DNA of 42,481 nt from an uncultured Oscillospiraceae bacterium (GTDB lineage: Bacteria > Bacillota > Clostridia > Oscillospirales > Ruminococcaceae): contig CAKSPU010000022.1 of the NCBI GenBank assembly GCA_934486875.1, positions 1 through 42,481 of the forward strand, given 5' to 3'. Shown here one piece after another: positions 25,401-33,572 of this stretch; position 1 is the first letter of the stretch, and each line of letters starts with the position of its first letter. A program made the translations under genes and the position numbers. The notes beneath the pieces are model-generated. The model did no database searches. It saw nothing but the letters and a program-made list of their open reading frames with translations, and was not told the origin of the DNA.

Positions 25401-27375
25401 CAATACTGTTAAGTACAGCACCTACTCTGGTGGTGAATGGTCATCACCTTTAATCGTTGCATCAGGACTTCCAACTATAACATCGCTCAGTGCCGGAAAG
25501 CTTGCTGACGGTGCTTTCATTGCAGTTTCCGCCGACAAGGACAGCGACCTTTCCACTGACGGCGATTCTCAGATAATCATTATTGATATGGAAGGAAACG
25601 AAAATGTTGTTTACAAGGGAAATGTGGAGAATGTACAATACAGCAGAATACCTTCAGCAGGAAAAAATGGATTTACCTGGTATAATGGAAAAAATATCAG
25701 TTATATGCTTTCATCTGCCACAACCGGTGTACTGACAGCCACTGAGAATGATTCCAAAACAGCAGTTACATCAGATTATCTTATATTGTCAGACAAAATA
25801 TTTTTCGTGTACACTGATAATGAAGGCAAATCATCTGTTTTTCAGTTGGTTTTTGAAAACGGAAAATGGAGCAGTCCCCTTCAAGTTGAGTCAGCAGACG
25901 GATTTATTTCATCATTTACTGTAAATGATGATGTTATCATTTATTCCGATACATCGTTTGCATCTTCTGATACCGTTACAGAAGCTACAACAATTGATAT
26001 GTACAGATATGATTCAAAATATGATATTGAAGTATCTGCCATTGATTTTGATTACACTCAGATAACTCCGGGAAAACAGATGAATATTGAACTGTATCTT
26101 ACTAACTATACAGACAAAGTTCTCGAAAATGCTGCTGTAAGGATAACGAACAGCAGCGGTGAAACAGTATCCTCTGTCAGTGTAGACTGCAATATTGCTC
26201 CCGGAGAATACGACTCAATATCCATACCATTTACCGTTCCCGAAACTGTTGACAACAGTAAATTTACTGTTTGCGCCGAGGGTGCCGAAACAGACACAAA
26301 TCCCGAAAATAACAGCATAGATTTTTCTCTCGGAAAAACCGAACTTTCACTATCGGTATCTGAAAGGCTTATAGATTCAAAATGCTATTATTTTGCCGAA
26401 ATAAAAAATGAAAGCTGTATAAGTACAGGCGGAACATTTACGATAACCGATTCTTCTGGAGAAGCAGTTTATTCTGAAAAGATCAATACAATACCAGCTA
26501 ACAAAACTACAGAACATATAGTCGATCTCAGCAAACTTTCAAAAATATGCTATTCAGATATACTCGTATGTACAGTAACTTCTGATACTGAAGAATATTA
26601 TATCAATAATAACACTGTAAGCGAGTTTGCAGAGAAATTAGATGATTCTCTTCCGTATGTTGCGGTAGCATTTATAGATGAAAATAGCAATGACATTGTT
26701 CGTAAAATTTACAAAACAGGTTCAGATATCACTCCGCCGGCATTTCCTAATGGAACAGATATATGGGTTATATTCGGAGATGAAACCAATACACCTGTTA
26801 CAAGCTTTAAAAATATAACCGATGACAAGGTCTATGTTGCAAAAAAAGATGTACTTCCGAAAGCAGTGGTTGAAGAACCATCGGCTACGCCTATACGGAA
26901 AGGACAGACATTAAATGAATCAATACTGACATCTGGTTGGATATGGACTGATGGCACGACCAGACTCGAAGCAGCAGGTGAATACGCTTATGATGCATAT
27001 ATGGTCGTGACGGATTACGAAAAATATGATTACTCTGACATACCAGGGTATGATGAGTCTACACACAGGATAACCCGAAGTGTAACAATAAAATCAGTCG
27101 GAATTATTAATATAAGAATAAATCAGTATAATGTGTCGGTATATTATGGTATTGACTCTGAAACTGAACTGATGGCAGATACAATAGAGTTTAATGAGGT
27201 CTCAACAGATATGATCGAATGGATGTATCTTAATGATTCAAGCTGCGGACTCCTTTCAGATTTTGTAAATGCATTTGAAGCATACTCTCAGTCAGACAGC
27301 ATACTCCTTACCGATGCACAGATGAAAGCTCTTGAGTATGTTCTGAGCAGCGATTACGGTAATACAGCAGCGTAA
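22420..27375 (+). CDS. Large secreted protein with RCC1-type repeats and CARDB-like domains
   Basis: A signal peptide (basic start MKHFFKRALA, hydrophobic core to about residue 33, VTA-LD cleavage) directs this 1651-residue protein out of the cell. Residues about 48-385 hold some six RCC1/BLIP-type blades, each with the pattern LYxWGxNxxGQLGxGT (for example LYTWGNNFAGQLGNGT at 208-223). They should fold as a seven-blade-like propeller that binds a protein or glycan. Residues about 400-800 are unrecognised and Gly/beta-rich. About 850-1190 looks like a second propeller with repeated W-S/DG blocks. Two CARDB-like beta sandwiches follow (about 1202-1305 and 1307-1405). The last 90 residues, including DFVNAF at 1614-1619, match the end of the next gene's product. 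No LPXTG motif, C-terminal membrane helix or dockerin is seen, so surface attachment is unexplained. Confidence 0.8.
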   Translation: MKHFFKRALAVMTSVIVSLSAVLLVPDGIIVTALDTQGIDGVVKQIETSLNMSGALTEDGKLYIWGKTKNFFGSYKYEYTPKLVAENVDQFALGGDDVGYVTKQGNYYACGYNFYGELGDGTTNKYISEPKLIRTNVKKIYYDDAGWKGALIDTDGTLFMYGENVYGSLGNNTKSGSVTLTPEPVLKNVRDAVLDNYCTAAITEDNRLYTWGNNFAGQLGNGTEKDQYAPVEVNKNVDRVAITGYTINIIANDKKLYVTGVYNQDTDYYYTTSTPRLIDTNVTYALYNGDQRTGFSAIVYDNGDLYCKGINNDGEVGNGNTESQSKLTYIMGNVKEIKEYGGHCIALKEDGSVYTWGTSSSGASSGALGIGTNKTSYVPVKVGNFGGKTGGSTMVGVSACELESAILNEKNLVNTYEKYYLSETIGNITDPSFNIFCSVTADSSEPIKYQLYKGMELISTSFDGNFTLKEKDFLDKQGTLIEGDVFVNVISKEGLNRKTKLKLDIAQSDGITDNIELSLLGKDTSKATIPSNVPFFGGSNISISGLTVPVYAILKEDGTVIVWVNLINKDILDKDSSWNNFKNCVEKNKKHLGPEDSKLINNSFKQNNLKELKKYLKATDCKDFKLFDPKSKLNMTVVGYGEAKMDASKDFSIDVSITVGAEYNGSISWQTFVVSVPIVIEGEFKGGGSVTADFKWTYDIAKKSWDYEGEMPLDFEIGVDVFAGVGVRKVASVGVTGGGKLSGSMTLVSSKKTGGLDTLDGTLYAGIKVKVLCFTYSQNIAEKTWNLYARDPESISKASDGNDVLNLYKQDNYILSDICSEELVDRSVTGNNAENSVVTGLECSAAPKIISVNNGILMTYLSNDSNRGTANSTVLKYMFYNNDTQSWSASEQVDTDKTADWYSELYNFNGKIYLIYSQADRIFDDDVTITDMMSSMKISAAEYDEESNRFINLTDISSTDKNYNSMPEFAVIDNKLTAFWVSSSADDIFNQNTDNTVKYSTYSGGEWSSPLIVASGLPTITSLSAGKLADGAFIAVSADKDSDLSTDGDSQIIIIDMEGNENVVYKGNVENVQYSRIPSAGKNGFTWYNGKNISYMLSSATTGVLTATENDSKTAVTSDYLILSDKIFFVYTDNEGKSSVFQLVFENGKWSSPLQVESADGFISSFTVNDDVIIYSDTSFASSDTVTEATTIDMYRYDSKYDIEVSAIDFDYTQITPGKQMNIELYLTNYTDKVLENAAVRITNSSGETVSSVSVDCNIAPGEYDSISIPFTVPETVDNSKFTVCAEGAETDTNPENNSIDFSLGKTELSLSVSERLIDSKCYYFAEIKNESCISTGGTFTITDSSGEAVYSEKINTIPANKTTEHIVDLSKLSKICYSDILVCTVTSDTEEYYINNNTVSEFAEKLDDSLPYVAVAFIDENSNDIVRKIYKTGSDITPPAFPNGTDIWVIFGDETNTPVTSFKNITDDKVYVAKKDVLPKAVVEEPSATPIRKGQTLNESILTSGWIWTDGTTRLEAAGEYAYDAYMVVTDYEKYDYSDIPGYDESTHRITRSVTIKSVGIINIRINQYNVSVYYGIDSETELMADTIEFNEVSTDMIEWMYLNDSSCGLLSDFVNAFEAYSQSDSILLTDAQMKALEYVLSSDYGNTAA

Positions 27376-27407
27376 TCAAAAAAAGCTTTATATCCAATTG
27401 CTCATAA

Positions 27408-27456
27408 AAACAGGCGCTATATTTAAACCAAATCGGTTTAGGTATAGCGCCTGTTT
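27408..27456 (+). terminator. Long hairpin terminator after the RCC1-protein gene
   Basis: A perfect 14-bp stem (27408-27421 with 27443-27456) contains a second 6-bp stem, TAAACC/GGTTTA (27424-27429 with 27435-27440). The stem ends in TTT, so it is a very stable hairpin with a short T tract. An A-rich stretch before the stem would also allow termination from the other strand. Confidence 0.75.
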
Positions 27457-27547
27457 AACATATGAAACATTTTGGGATATAAGTGTTAACCTGTAAGTAA
27501 AGATGATAAAATCGAAGTGAAATATGTTAAGAACCATTATTTTGCTT

Positions 27548-27593
27548 TTTATACTATGCCCGTCCTATATTTATCAAAAAAACATAGTATAAA
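27548..27593. promoter_or_regulatory. 11-bp inverted repeat abutting the protease promoter
   Basis: TTTATACTATG (27548-27558) and CATAGTATAAA (27583-27593) are perfect inverted copies 24 bases apart. The second copy ends four bases before the -35 box at 27597. This could be a regulator site. It could also be a hairpin from upstream read-through, but no T tract follows. The rest of the gap 27457-27752 shows no gene. Confidence 0.4.
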
Positions 27594-27596
27594 CTA

Positions 27597-27625
27597 TTGC
27601 AAAACAAAAAAATGTCTGATATAAT
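27597..27625 (+). promoter_or_regulatory. SigA-type promoter of the protease/LRR gene
   Basis: TTGCAA (27597-27602) and TATAAT (27620-27625) are 17 bases apart. The -10 is perfect and the -35 has four of six consensus bases. The predicted leader is about 120 bases. Confidence 0.7.
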
Positions 27626-27752
27626 TATATTAGCGAAAAATGACCGGTTAACAACAAAACAAAATGCTGAACCGATCAATAAGTCCTTAGCATAACAGCT
27701 GAAGCAATGACATTTATATGGCATATTATTTTTTGATTTAACGGGGGTTTTG

Positions 27753-30700
27753 ATGTTGAAAAAAAGTATAAAACAGGCATCTGCGTTTATTCAGGCAGCA
27801 GTCTTTTCACTGATGTGTCTGAACGGAGCAGCGGCAGCATATGACGAAAGCACTGAGATCGGCATAGGTGATGATGAAAATATTGAACCTATTTTAATAT
27901 ATATGGTGGAAACACCTTCCGCATCAGGTGAGATCGCCGTAAATTTTGTGGATGAATACGGAAATGAGGTCAACTTTGATCTTGCACCTGACATAGAAAT
28001 GGCTGATAATTTCGGTTCATATTATAACCTGTACGACAAAGGCAGAGCTACTTCGGTGAAAGATCAAGGGTCGGAGGGACTTTGCTGGGCTCATGCGGGA
28101 ATGTCAGCTGTGGAATCCAATCTGGTAACTCAGCATAAAGAAGACTTATCGGTGGATCTCTCCGAAAAGCATATGGCGTGGTTTACAAACGGTGTCGGTC
28201 CTGCCGATACAAACGATCCTTTGTACGGTGATATCAATAAAGAGTACAAAACAGAGGCATATGACACAGGCGGAAATATTTATAGATTTACAGCTACCCT
28301 TGCCAGAGGCTCAGGTCCTGTTTATGAATACGTTGTTCCTTACAGCACAAAGACTGCCCTTTCGGAAGACCTCAGATATATGTCCTTGTATCAGCTTGAG
28401 GATATGACACTCTTTGACCCTGCCGACAGAACATCTATTAAAAATGCCATTGTCGATAACGGTGTCGTTTATCTGAATTATTACAGCAGCAATACATATC
28501 TTAACAGTTCTTCATACGCCTATTATTGCCCGACCGATTATAGTACAAACCATGCAGTATCAATTGTGGGCTGGGACGATGATTTCAGCAAGGATAACTT
28601 TAAGATCACACCCGAGGGCGACGGTGCGTGGATCATCAAAAACAGCTGGGGAGCAGACTGGGGAGACAATGGCTTATTCTATCTCTCATATTATGATGCA
28701 ACCGTAACAACCGTCGGAACCTTTACGATGAGTGATGCAGGTGACAGCAGCAATATTTATCAGTATGACGGCAATTATGCATACAGCACATATTATGACA
28801 AATACGGATTTTCAATATCCAATATTTTCACATCGGATTCAGACGAGACTCTTGAAGCAGTAAGCTTCTGGACGACCGATGCAGATATCCCATACAGGAT
28901 CAGCGTATATACCGATATCCCCGAAGGAGGCAAGCCCACAAGCGGAAAGCTTGTTCATACTCAACAGGGTGAAATGACCTATGCGGGATATCATAAAACA
29001 GATCTTACTAAAGGCATCGAAATCGGCAAGGACTGTCGGTATTCCATAGTAGTAGATCTTTTAAAGCAAAAGGCAGCAGCTGTCTTAGATTCAAACTCAC
29101 CGAGTGAAGGATTATCGTTCGGTGCAGCATACGACCTGAGCACAGGACAGCGTAGCGGCTGGTCAGATATGGGTACCTCGCACAATTACTGCCTGAAGGC
29201 ATTCACTTCGGAATCAGCCGGACTGCCGATAAGCACAGCATTCCCCGATGCAGTATTCAGACAGTATGTTGCCGCTAATTTCGATACGGATAATAACGGT
29301 TACTTATCGCAGTCGGAGCTGAACGCTGTTACAAAGATAGATGTTTCGGGAACGGCAGCAGCTCCCAACAGCATTGCCGGGCTTAACGGGATCAACTATT
29401 TCACAAATCTGAAAGAGCTTGATTGCAGCTACAATCAGCTCACAAGCCTTGATCTAAATAGCAATACAGCTTTGACAAGCTTGGTATGCATCGGCAACAC
29501 CTACTCTATCGGCGACGTTGCAGGCAGCTGCTCGCTGAACACTCTCCCCACAGGCTTTGTTCCTGCCAGAGCTTCAAACTGGGCAGGAGCATCATATGAC
29601 TCAGCAACAAATTCTATCAGGGATCTCACAGGTACCACAGTTACCTACACATATGACTGCGGAAACAATTTTAGTGCAGTCTTTACACTCGCTGCAAGCT
29701 CCTACACTGATGATTCTGTTGCGAAGATCAGCGAGGAAACCTTCCCCGATGCCACATTCAGACAGTATGTTGCCACCAAAATTGACAAAGACGGCAACGG
29801 CAAGCTTTCACAGGCAGAGGCAGACGCTGTTGCTGTGATAAGTGTTTCGGGATCAAGCAGCTCCCCCAATACTATTACCGATTTTACAGGTATCGAGTAT
29901 TTCACAAAGCTGAAAACGTTGATTTGTGAACATAATCAGCTCACAAGCCTTGATCTAAAGAGTAATACTGCTTTGGAAAACGTGTATTGCAGTAATAATC
30001 AGCTTGCAAGCATTGATGTAAGCAAGAATGCTGCTTTGAAAATTTTATCCTGCTCCAAAAATCAGCTCACAGGCATTGATATAAGTGAAAATACTGCTTT
30101 GGAAAGTTTATTCTGCAATAATAATAAACTTACAAGCATTGATGTAAGTAAGAACACCGCACTGATAAGTTTATACTGCCACACAAATCAGCTTACAAGC
30201 CTTGATGTAAGTAATAATACTCTGTTGGAAAACTTATACTGCTATGGCAATCAGCTTACAAACCTTGATTTGAAGAGTAATACTGCTTTGACAGGCTTAT
30301 CCTGCTACAACAATCAGCTTACAAGCCTTGATTTAAGCAGCAATACTGCCCTGACAAGCTTATACTGCCAAAACAATCAGCTCACAAACATTGATGTAAG
30401 TAACAGTAAACCTTTGAAATATTTTCATTGCTATGATAATAAGCTCACAATCCTTGACGTAAGCAACAATAAAAATTTGCAATATTTGTATTGCTATAAT
30501 AATCAGCTCACAAGCCTTGATGTAAGCAATATAACCGGATTAAAGAATTTTTCCTGCTCCGGCAACACTTACTCCATCGGTGCAATAAAGGGCAGCTACC
30601 CGCTGGACAAGCTTCCCGGAAATTTCGATCCTGCAAAGGCTTCAAATTGGACAGGTGCAACATACGATCCGACAACAAATTCCCTGAAGGATTTCACAAA

Positions 30701-31013
30701 AACCACAGTCACCTACAAATACGACTGCGGAAACAGCAAAACAGCTACATTCACTCTTAATTACTCCTTTATTGTCATCACCAAGGTTGAAGTTACCTCG
30801 AATAATGTCGTTATTACGTATTCAGACGATACAAACTTATACCTTTCCTTTGATGAAGTACCCGAAGAGCTTGTCGAAATTATGGCGAATACCGATATCA
30901 ACTTCTGCATTGATTTCGTAAATGCTTTCTCCGGAAAAGAGGACGCTCAGATACTTACAGCTGCACAGTTAAAAGCACTTGAAGCAGTGCTTGAATACGA
31001 TTATAACCGATAA
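27753..31013 (+). CDS. Secreted papain-family (C1) protease with lectin-like domain and leucine-rich repeats
   Basis: I use the ATG at 27753, not the TTG three bases earlier; GGGGG at 27743-27747 is the only ribosome-binding-like element. Of 1086 residues, 1-29 are a signal peptide ending AAAA. The C1 peptidase domain spans about 95-345 and has all the key residues: Gln105 in VKDQG, Cys111 in LCWAHA, His267 in TNHAVSIVGWD and Asn297 in IIKNSWG. Residues about 350-490 resemble the lectin-like domain that often follows C1 peptidases in gut Firmicutes. Two modules follow. Each starts with an EF-hand-like loop (DTDNNGYLSQSE or DKDGNGKLSQAE), continues into leucine-rich repeats and ends in the same cap (GNTYSIG...ASNW.GA.YD). 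The first has one 21-residue repeat, the second ten. The last 80 residues, with DFVNAF from 1054, match the preceding gene's C-terminus. It probably degrades or captures proteins at the cell surface. Confidence 0.87.
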   Translation: MLKKSIKQASAFIQAAVFSLMCLNGAAAAYDESTEIGIGDDENIEPILIYMVETPSASGEIAVNFVDEYGNEVNFDLAPDIEMADNFGSYYNLYDKGRATSVKDQGSEGLCWAHAGMSAVESNLVTQHKEDLSVDLSEKHMAWFTNGVGPADTNDPLYGDINKEYKTEAYDTGGNIYRFTATLARGSGPVYEYVVPYSTKTALSEDLRYMSLYQLEDMTLFDPADRTSIKNAIVDNGVVYLNYYSSNTYLNSSSYAYYCPTDYSTNHAVSIVGWDDDFSKDNFKITPEGDGAWIIKNSWGADWGDNGLFYLSYYDATVTTVGTFTMSDAGDSSNIYQYDGNYAYSTYYDKYGFSISNIFTSDSDETLEAVSFWTTDADIPYRISVYTDIPEGGKPTSGKLVHTQQGEMTYAGYHKTDLTKGIEIGKDCRYSIVVDLLKQKAAAVLDSNSPSEGLSFGAAYDLSTGQRSGWSDMGTSHNYCLKAFTSESAGLPISTAFPDAVFRQYVAANFDTDNNGYLSQSELNAVTKIDVSGTAAAPNSIAGLNGINYFTNLKELDCSYNQLTSLDLNSNTALTSLVCIGNTYSIGDVAGSCSLNTLPTGFVPARASNWAGASYDSATNSIRDLTGTTVTYTYDCGNNFSAVFTLAASSYTDDSVAKISEETFPDATFRQYVATKIDKDGNGKLSQAEADAVAVISVSGSSSSPNTITDFTGIEYFTKLKTLICEHNQLTSLDLKSNTALENVYCSNNQLASIDVSKNAALKILSCSKNQLTGIDISENTALESLFCNNNKLTSIDVSKNTALISLYCHTNQLTSLDVSNNTLLENLYCYGNQLTNLDLKSNTALTGLSCYNNQLTSLDLSSNTALTSLYCQNNQLTNIDVSNSKPLKYFHCYDNKLTILDVSNNKNLQYLYCYNNQLTSLDVSNITGLKNFSCSGNTYSIGAIKGSYPLDKLPGNFDPAKASNWTGATYDPTTNSLKDFTKTTVTYKYDCGNSKTATFTLNYSFIVITKVEVTSNNVVITYSDDTNLYLSFDEVPEELVEIMANTDINFCIDFVNAFSGKEDAQILTAAQLKALEAVLEYDYNR
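29931..30560 (+). repeat. Ten tandem 63-base leucine-rich repeats inside the protease gene
   Basis: Ten consecutive 63-base units encode 21 residues each, with the consensus NNQLTSLDVSxNTALxxLYC. There is no insertion or deletion in the array, and adjacent copies differ mainly by point changes. The equivalent array in the preceding module has only one unit. Confidence 0.88.
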
Positions 31014-31021
31014 TAAAAAAT

Positions 31022-31056
31022 CCCTCCTATGGTATAAAGGAATTACCATAGGAGGG
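31022..31056. terminator. Bidirectional terminator between convergent transcription units
   Basis: CCCTCCTATGGTA (31022-31034) pairs perfectly with TACCATAGGAGGG (31044-31056) around nine bases. On the minus strand it is followed by six T (complement of 31020-31015), making it a strong terminator for the A+T-rich gene cluster. On the plus strand only TTT follows. It begins eight bases after the protease stop. Confidence 0.83.
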
Positions 31057-31323
31057 TTTGCTATATTATACGCACAACTTATGATAAGATTCGTCTGCAC
31101 ATAAGTCAGCACATTGATTTTACGACAACCAACGTATCCGATTTAAAGCAAAACTTACCGATTCTGTCCAATACACCTTGTATTTAATGGAATTTTCATT
31201 ATGCTGTAACAGTCCTGTCTTTTGCTTCATACGAAACAACTTTTAGCTTTTTTACAACTGTTTTTCAAGTTAATATATTATCGTTTTGGTATTTTTCTGA
31301 AAATTAAATTCATAAACCTTAAT
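31057..31323. other. Non-coding 3' region, nothing recognised
   Basis: The part of the 310-base gap to the right of the terminator is A+T-rich. It has no open frame with a start and ribosome binding site, and no strong hairpin. It is probably the 3' untranslated region of the minus-strand transcript. Confidence 0.5.
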
Positions 31324-33570
31324 TCATATACTAATTCCATTTTTCTTAAGGAAAGATACAAAACTATTATACTTTTGCAAATAAGTTCTATTAAATTCTG
31401 AATAGTCCGCCTTTTCAAAATAATACTCAATAGGTTTTTCCCAATCAAATTCTTCCATATGTATATATGGAAACTTGAAGAAATCAATAAGCTCTTGAGT
31501 TCTTGAATCAATAGGCATAAAGAGTGCCGGAACATTGTTCCATAAAGCAACAATATTTCCGTGAAATCTGGCACCGATACTAAAATCATGCAAGGCAGCA
31601 AAGCTTGACCATTCATCTATATCAAAAAATGTATATGTCTTTTTTTCAAGCCACTTATTTACATAATTATAATACTTTTCATCCTTATCAACACTTTCAA
31701 GTGTAAGATGATACTTAGTTTGTTCAACAAAGTCAAATTTTTTTGTAGTACAGTATGAAAGAAAGTGCTTTTCCTTTTTTGAAAGATGCCCGAAAAAGGT
31801 CCTGAAATTACACATAATTTTAGTATAATCCTTTATATTATTGGATATATTATAGTCCTTGTCTCCTCTAATATAAACAGACGGACAGCCGATCACCTCA
31901 ATATTGTGTATGTTGTTTTTTTCAAGTATTGATGCCGTATATTCTCCCCTGCATCCAATCACTGCTTTTTCCTGTATCATTTGAAGGACTTTTAAAGTAC
32001 TGTTGTTAAGCTTAAAGTCAACATCTGTATTTTGGGCCTGCAGTCCAACACTTATCGGAACATAAACCGAATCTTTAAATCTGTTCATCTGATCTATTAA
32101 ATAGTTATAATCGGATTGTGGCGTAATCCATATGAGATCGGTAGTGATAATATGTTTAGGCATTTTACCGCTGCATTCATCAACACTCATAATGTCAAGA
32201 TCAAGCTCTTTTTCCAAAGCTTTTGTAAACACCATATTACCGGTGTTCATTCCAACATTCTCAAATTTTGCTGCAATATTATCGGTATTCATATTTCTTC
32301 GGAACATTACAATATTGGATGTATCCTCATATGATTGAGCAATTGACATAGTATTGACCTTATTAAAAATTGTACTATGAAAAGTTGAACGGTTCTCAAT
32401 TTTATCAATCAGTTCTCCTACAATATACTTGGCTGCTTTATTTTCTCTCAAAACATCAGGCCGATTCATCAAGCCTTTTACAATGCCCTCCCAAAAAACA
32501 GGATACAATATAATTTTCTTAGATTTAATAAGCTCAATAAAATTATTATACTTTTCTTCATTCAGTTCAAATCCCCAGTCATTAGGGTCATATCCTTCAC
32601 CAAGTATTCCAAATATCGTTCTTGCACATTTTTCACACTGACAGCAATTTTCTCCGTTTCGTGTAACCCAGCAAACATGAAGCTTAATAGGCTTTTGGAT
32701 ACGAGCAAAATAATTGCAAATTTTTCTTACCTTATCTTGTCTTGTATTTTCAAAACCTTCATGTATAGTCCTGCAACCACAAAAACGTTCATTAAAGTCC
32801 ATTGCAGGATGACTTGCACAAGTATAAATGCCAGAAGATTTCACCGAATCAGTAGAAGAAAAATGAATTCTTCTAATTCCCAATGCATATGCAAGAGGTG
32901 CTGAATGCGTTATCAAAGCAATTGCGTGCTGGAAGCCGTGCCACCAATTTTCATGATTCGGCTTTCCGATAGTATTATTTAAATAAGTATAATTTACTAC
33001 ATTTCGGAATGAAGTCTTAATAAAAATATAATCCAAATCAAACTGATTAGCCACATTTTTAGTATTTTCGGAAATTTTTTCCCAGCCTTCAACATCTTTC
33101 AGAAACACATCTGTACCCCATACTGTTAATAAGATAGGTTTTTCTTTAATAACAGAGACCAAACTGGAAAAAGCATCTACTCCGCCACTAAAATAAAGTG
33201 CGCATTTTTCACTGTCCTCTTCAATATCGTAGGCAACAGCATTGCCATAAGTCAGCTTACCTCTAAATTCAATCTGAGGATACATCCATTGATATCCACG
33301 TTTGATCTCGTCGATTGAAGATAAATAATCCATATCTATTTCTTCTATTACTATTTCCGCATCAAATACCCAAGAAATTGGAAGGAAATTTCCAAGCAGA
33401 GGTATAATTGCTACTCCATACGGAATTTCCCGATTAAAATCTTGGCTATATTCTATAAAAAAAGTTTCATCTGTTCGGAAAGCTTGCTTCCATTCGCCCT
33501 CAATACTGCATGTATATTCAATCTTATTATCTCCAACACATACATTCTTAACTATCAATTTATTTTTCAT
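31324..33570 (-). CDS. PP-loop ATPase-like domain fused to polysaccharide pyruvyl-transferase-like domain
   Basis: This 748-residue protein has no signal or membrane helix. Residues about 110-390 look like an adenine-nucleotide alpha-hydrolase (PP-loop) domain: YFSGGVDAFSSL at 126-137 is a PP-loop, and a cysteine cluster C-C-x-C-E-K-C at 309-315 may bind a metal. Enzymes of this fold adenylate a carboxyl or carbonyl group and then add an amine or thiol. The closest glycan-related idea is the ExsB/PseA-type amidation of a sugar, but no substrate is evident. Residues about 420-748 are a polysaccharide pyruvyl-transferase (WcaK/CsaB-type) domain with RGEY (Arg541) and GARFHGN (Arg668, His670). 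The N-terminal 100 residues are unrecognised. The gene begins two bases from the upstream stop, with GGAG inside the upstream coding end, so the two are coupled. Confidence 0.72.
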   Translation of the reverse strand: MKNKLIVKNVCVGDNKIEYTCSIEGEWKQAFRTDETFFIEYSQDFNREIPYGVAIIPLLGNFLPISWVFDAEIVIEEIDMDYLSSIDEIKRGYQWMYPQIEFRGKLTYGNAVAYDIEEDSEKCALYFSGGVDAFSSLVSVIKEKPILLTVWGTDVFLKDVEGWEKISENTKNVANQFDLDYIFIKTSFRNVVNYTYLNNTIGKPNHENWWHGFQHAIALITHSAPLAYALGIRRIHFSSTDSVKSSGIYTCASHPAMDFNERFCGCRTIHEGFENTRQDKVRKICNYFARIQKPIKLHVCWVTRNGENCCQCEKCARTIFGILGEGYDPNDWGFELNEEKYNNFIELIKSKKIILYPVFWEGIVKGLMNRPDVLRENKAAKYIVGELIDKIENRSTFHSTIFNKVNTMSIAQSYEDTSNIVMFRRNMNTDNIAAKFENVGMNTGNMVFTKALEKELDLDIMSVDECSGKMPKHIITTDLIWITPQSDYNYLIDQMNRFKDSVYVPISVGLQAQNTDVDFKLNNSTLKVLQMIQEKAVIGCRGEYTASILEKNNIHNIEVIGCPSVYIRGDKDYNISNNIKDYTKIMCNFRTFFGHLSKKEKHFLSYCTTKKFDFVEQTKYHLTLESVDKDEKYYNYVNKWLEKKTYTFFDIDEWSSFAALHDFSIGARFHGNIVALWNNVPALFMPIDSRTQELIDFFKFPYIHMEEFDWEKPIEYYFEKADYSEFNRTYLQKYNSFVSFLKKNGISI

Positions 33571-33572
33571 AA

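Noticed and set aside
29222..29850. Calcium-binding loops suggesting a dockerin and cellulosome link
   Set aside because: The D-x-D-x-N-G loops occur singly before each leucine-rich module, not as the paired 22-residue repeats of a dockerin. The C-terminal domain lacks such loops.
29931..30560. Regular 63-base repeats resembling a CRISPR array
   Set aside because: The units are in frame, contiguous without unique spacers, and encode leucine-rich repeats.
31278..31616. Minus-strand frame of 112 codons across the end of the PP-loop fusion gene
   Set aside because: It is a different frame of the same strand inside a confident gene and has no start signal or recognisable domain.
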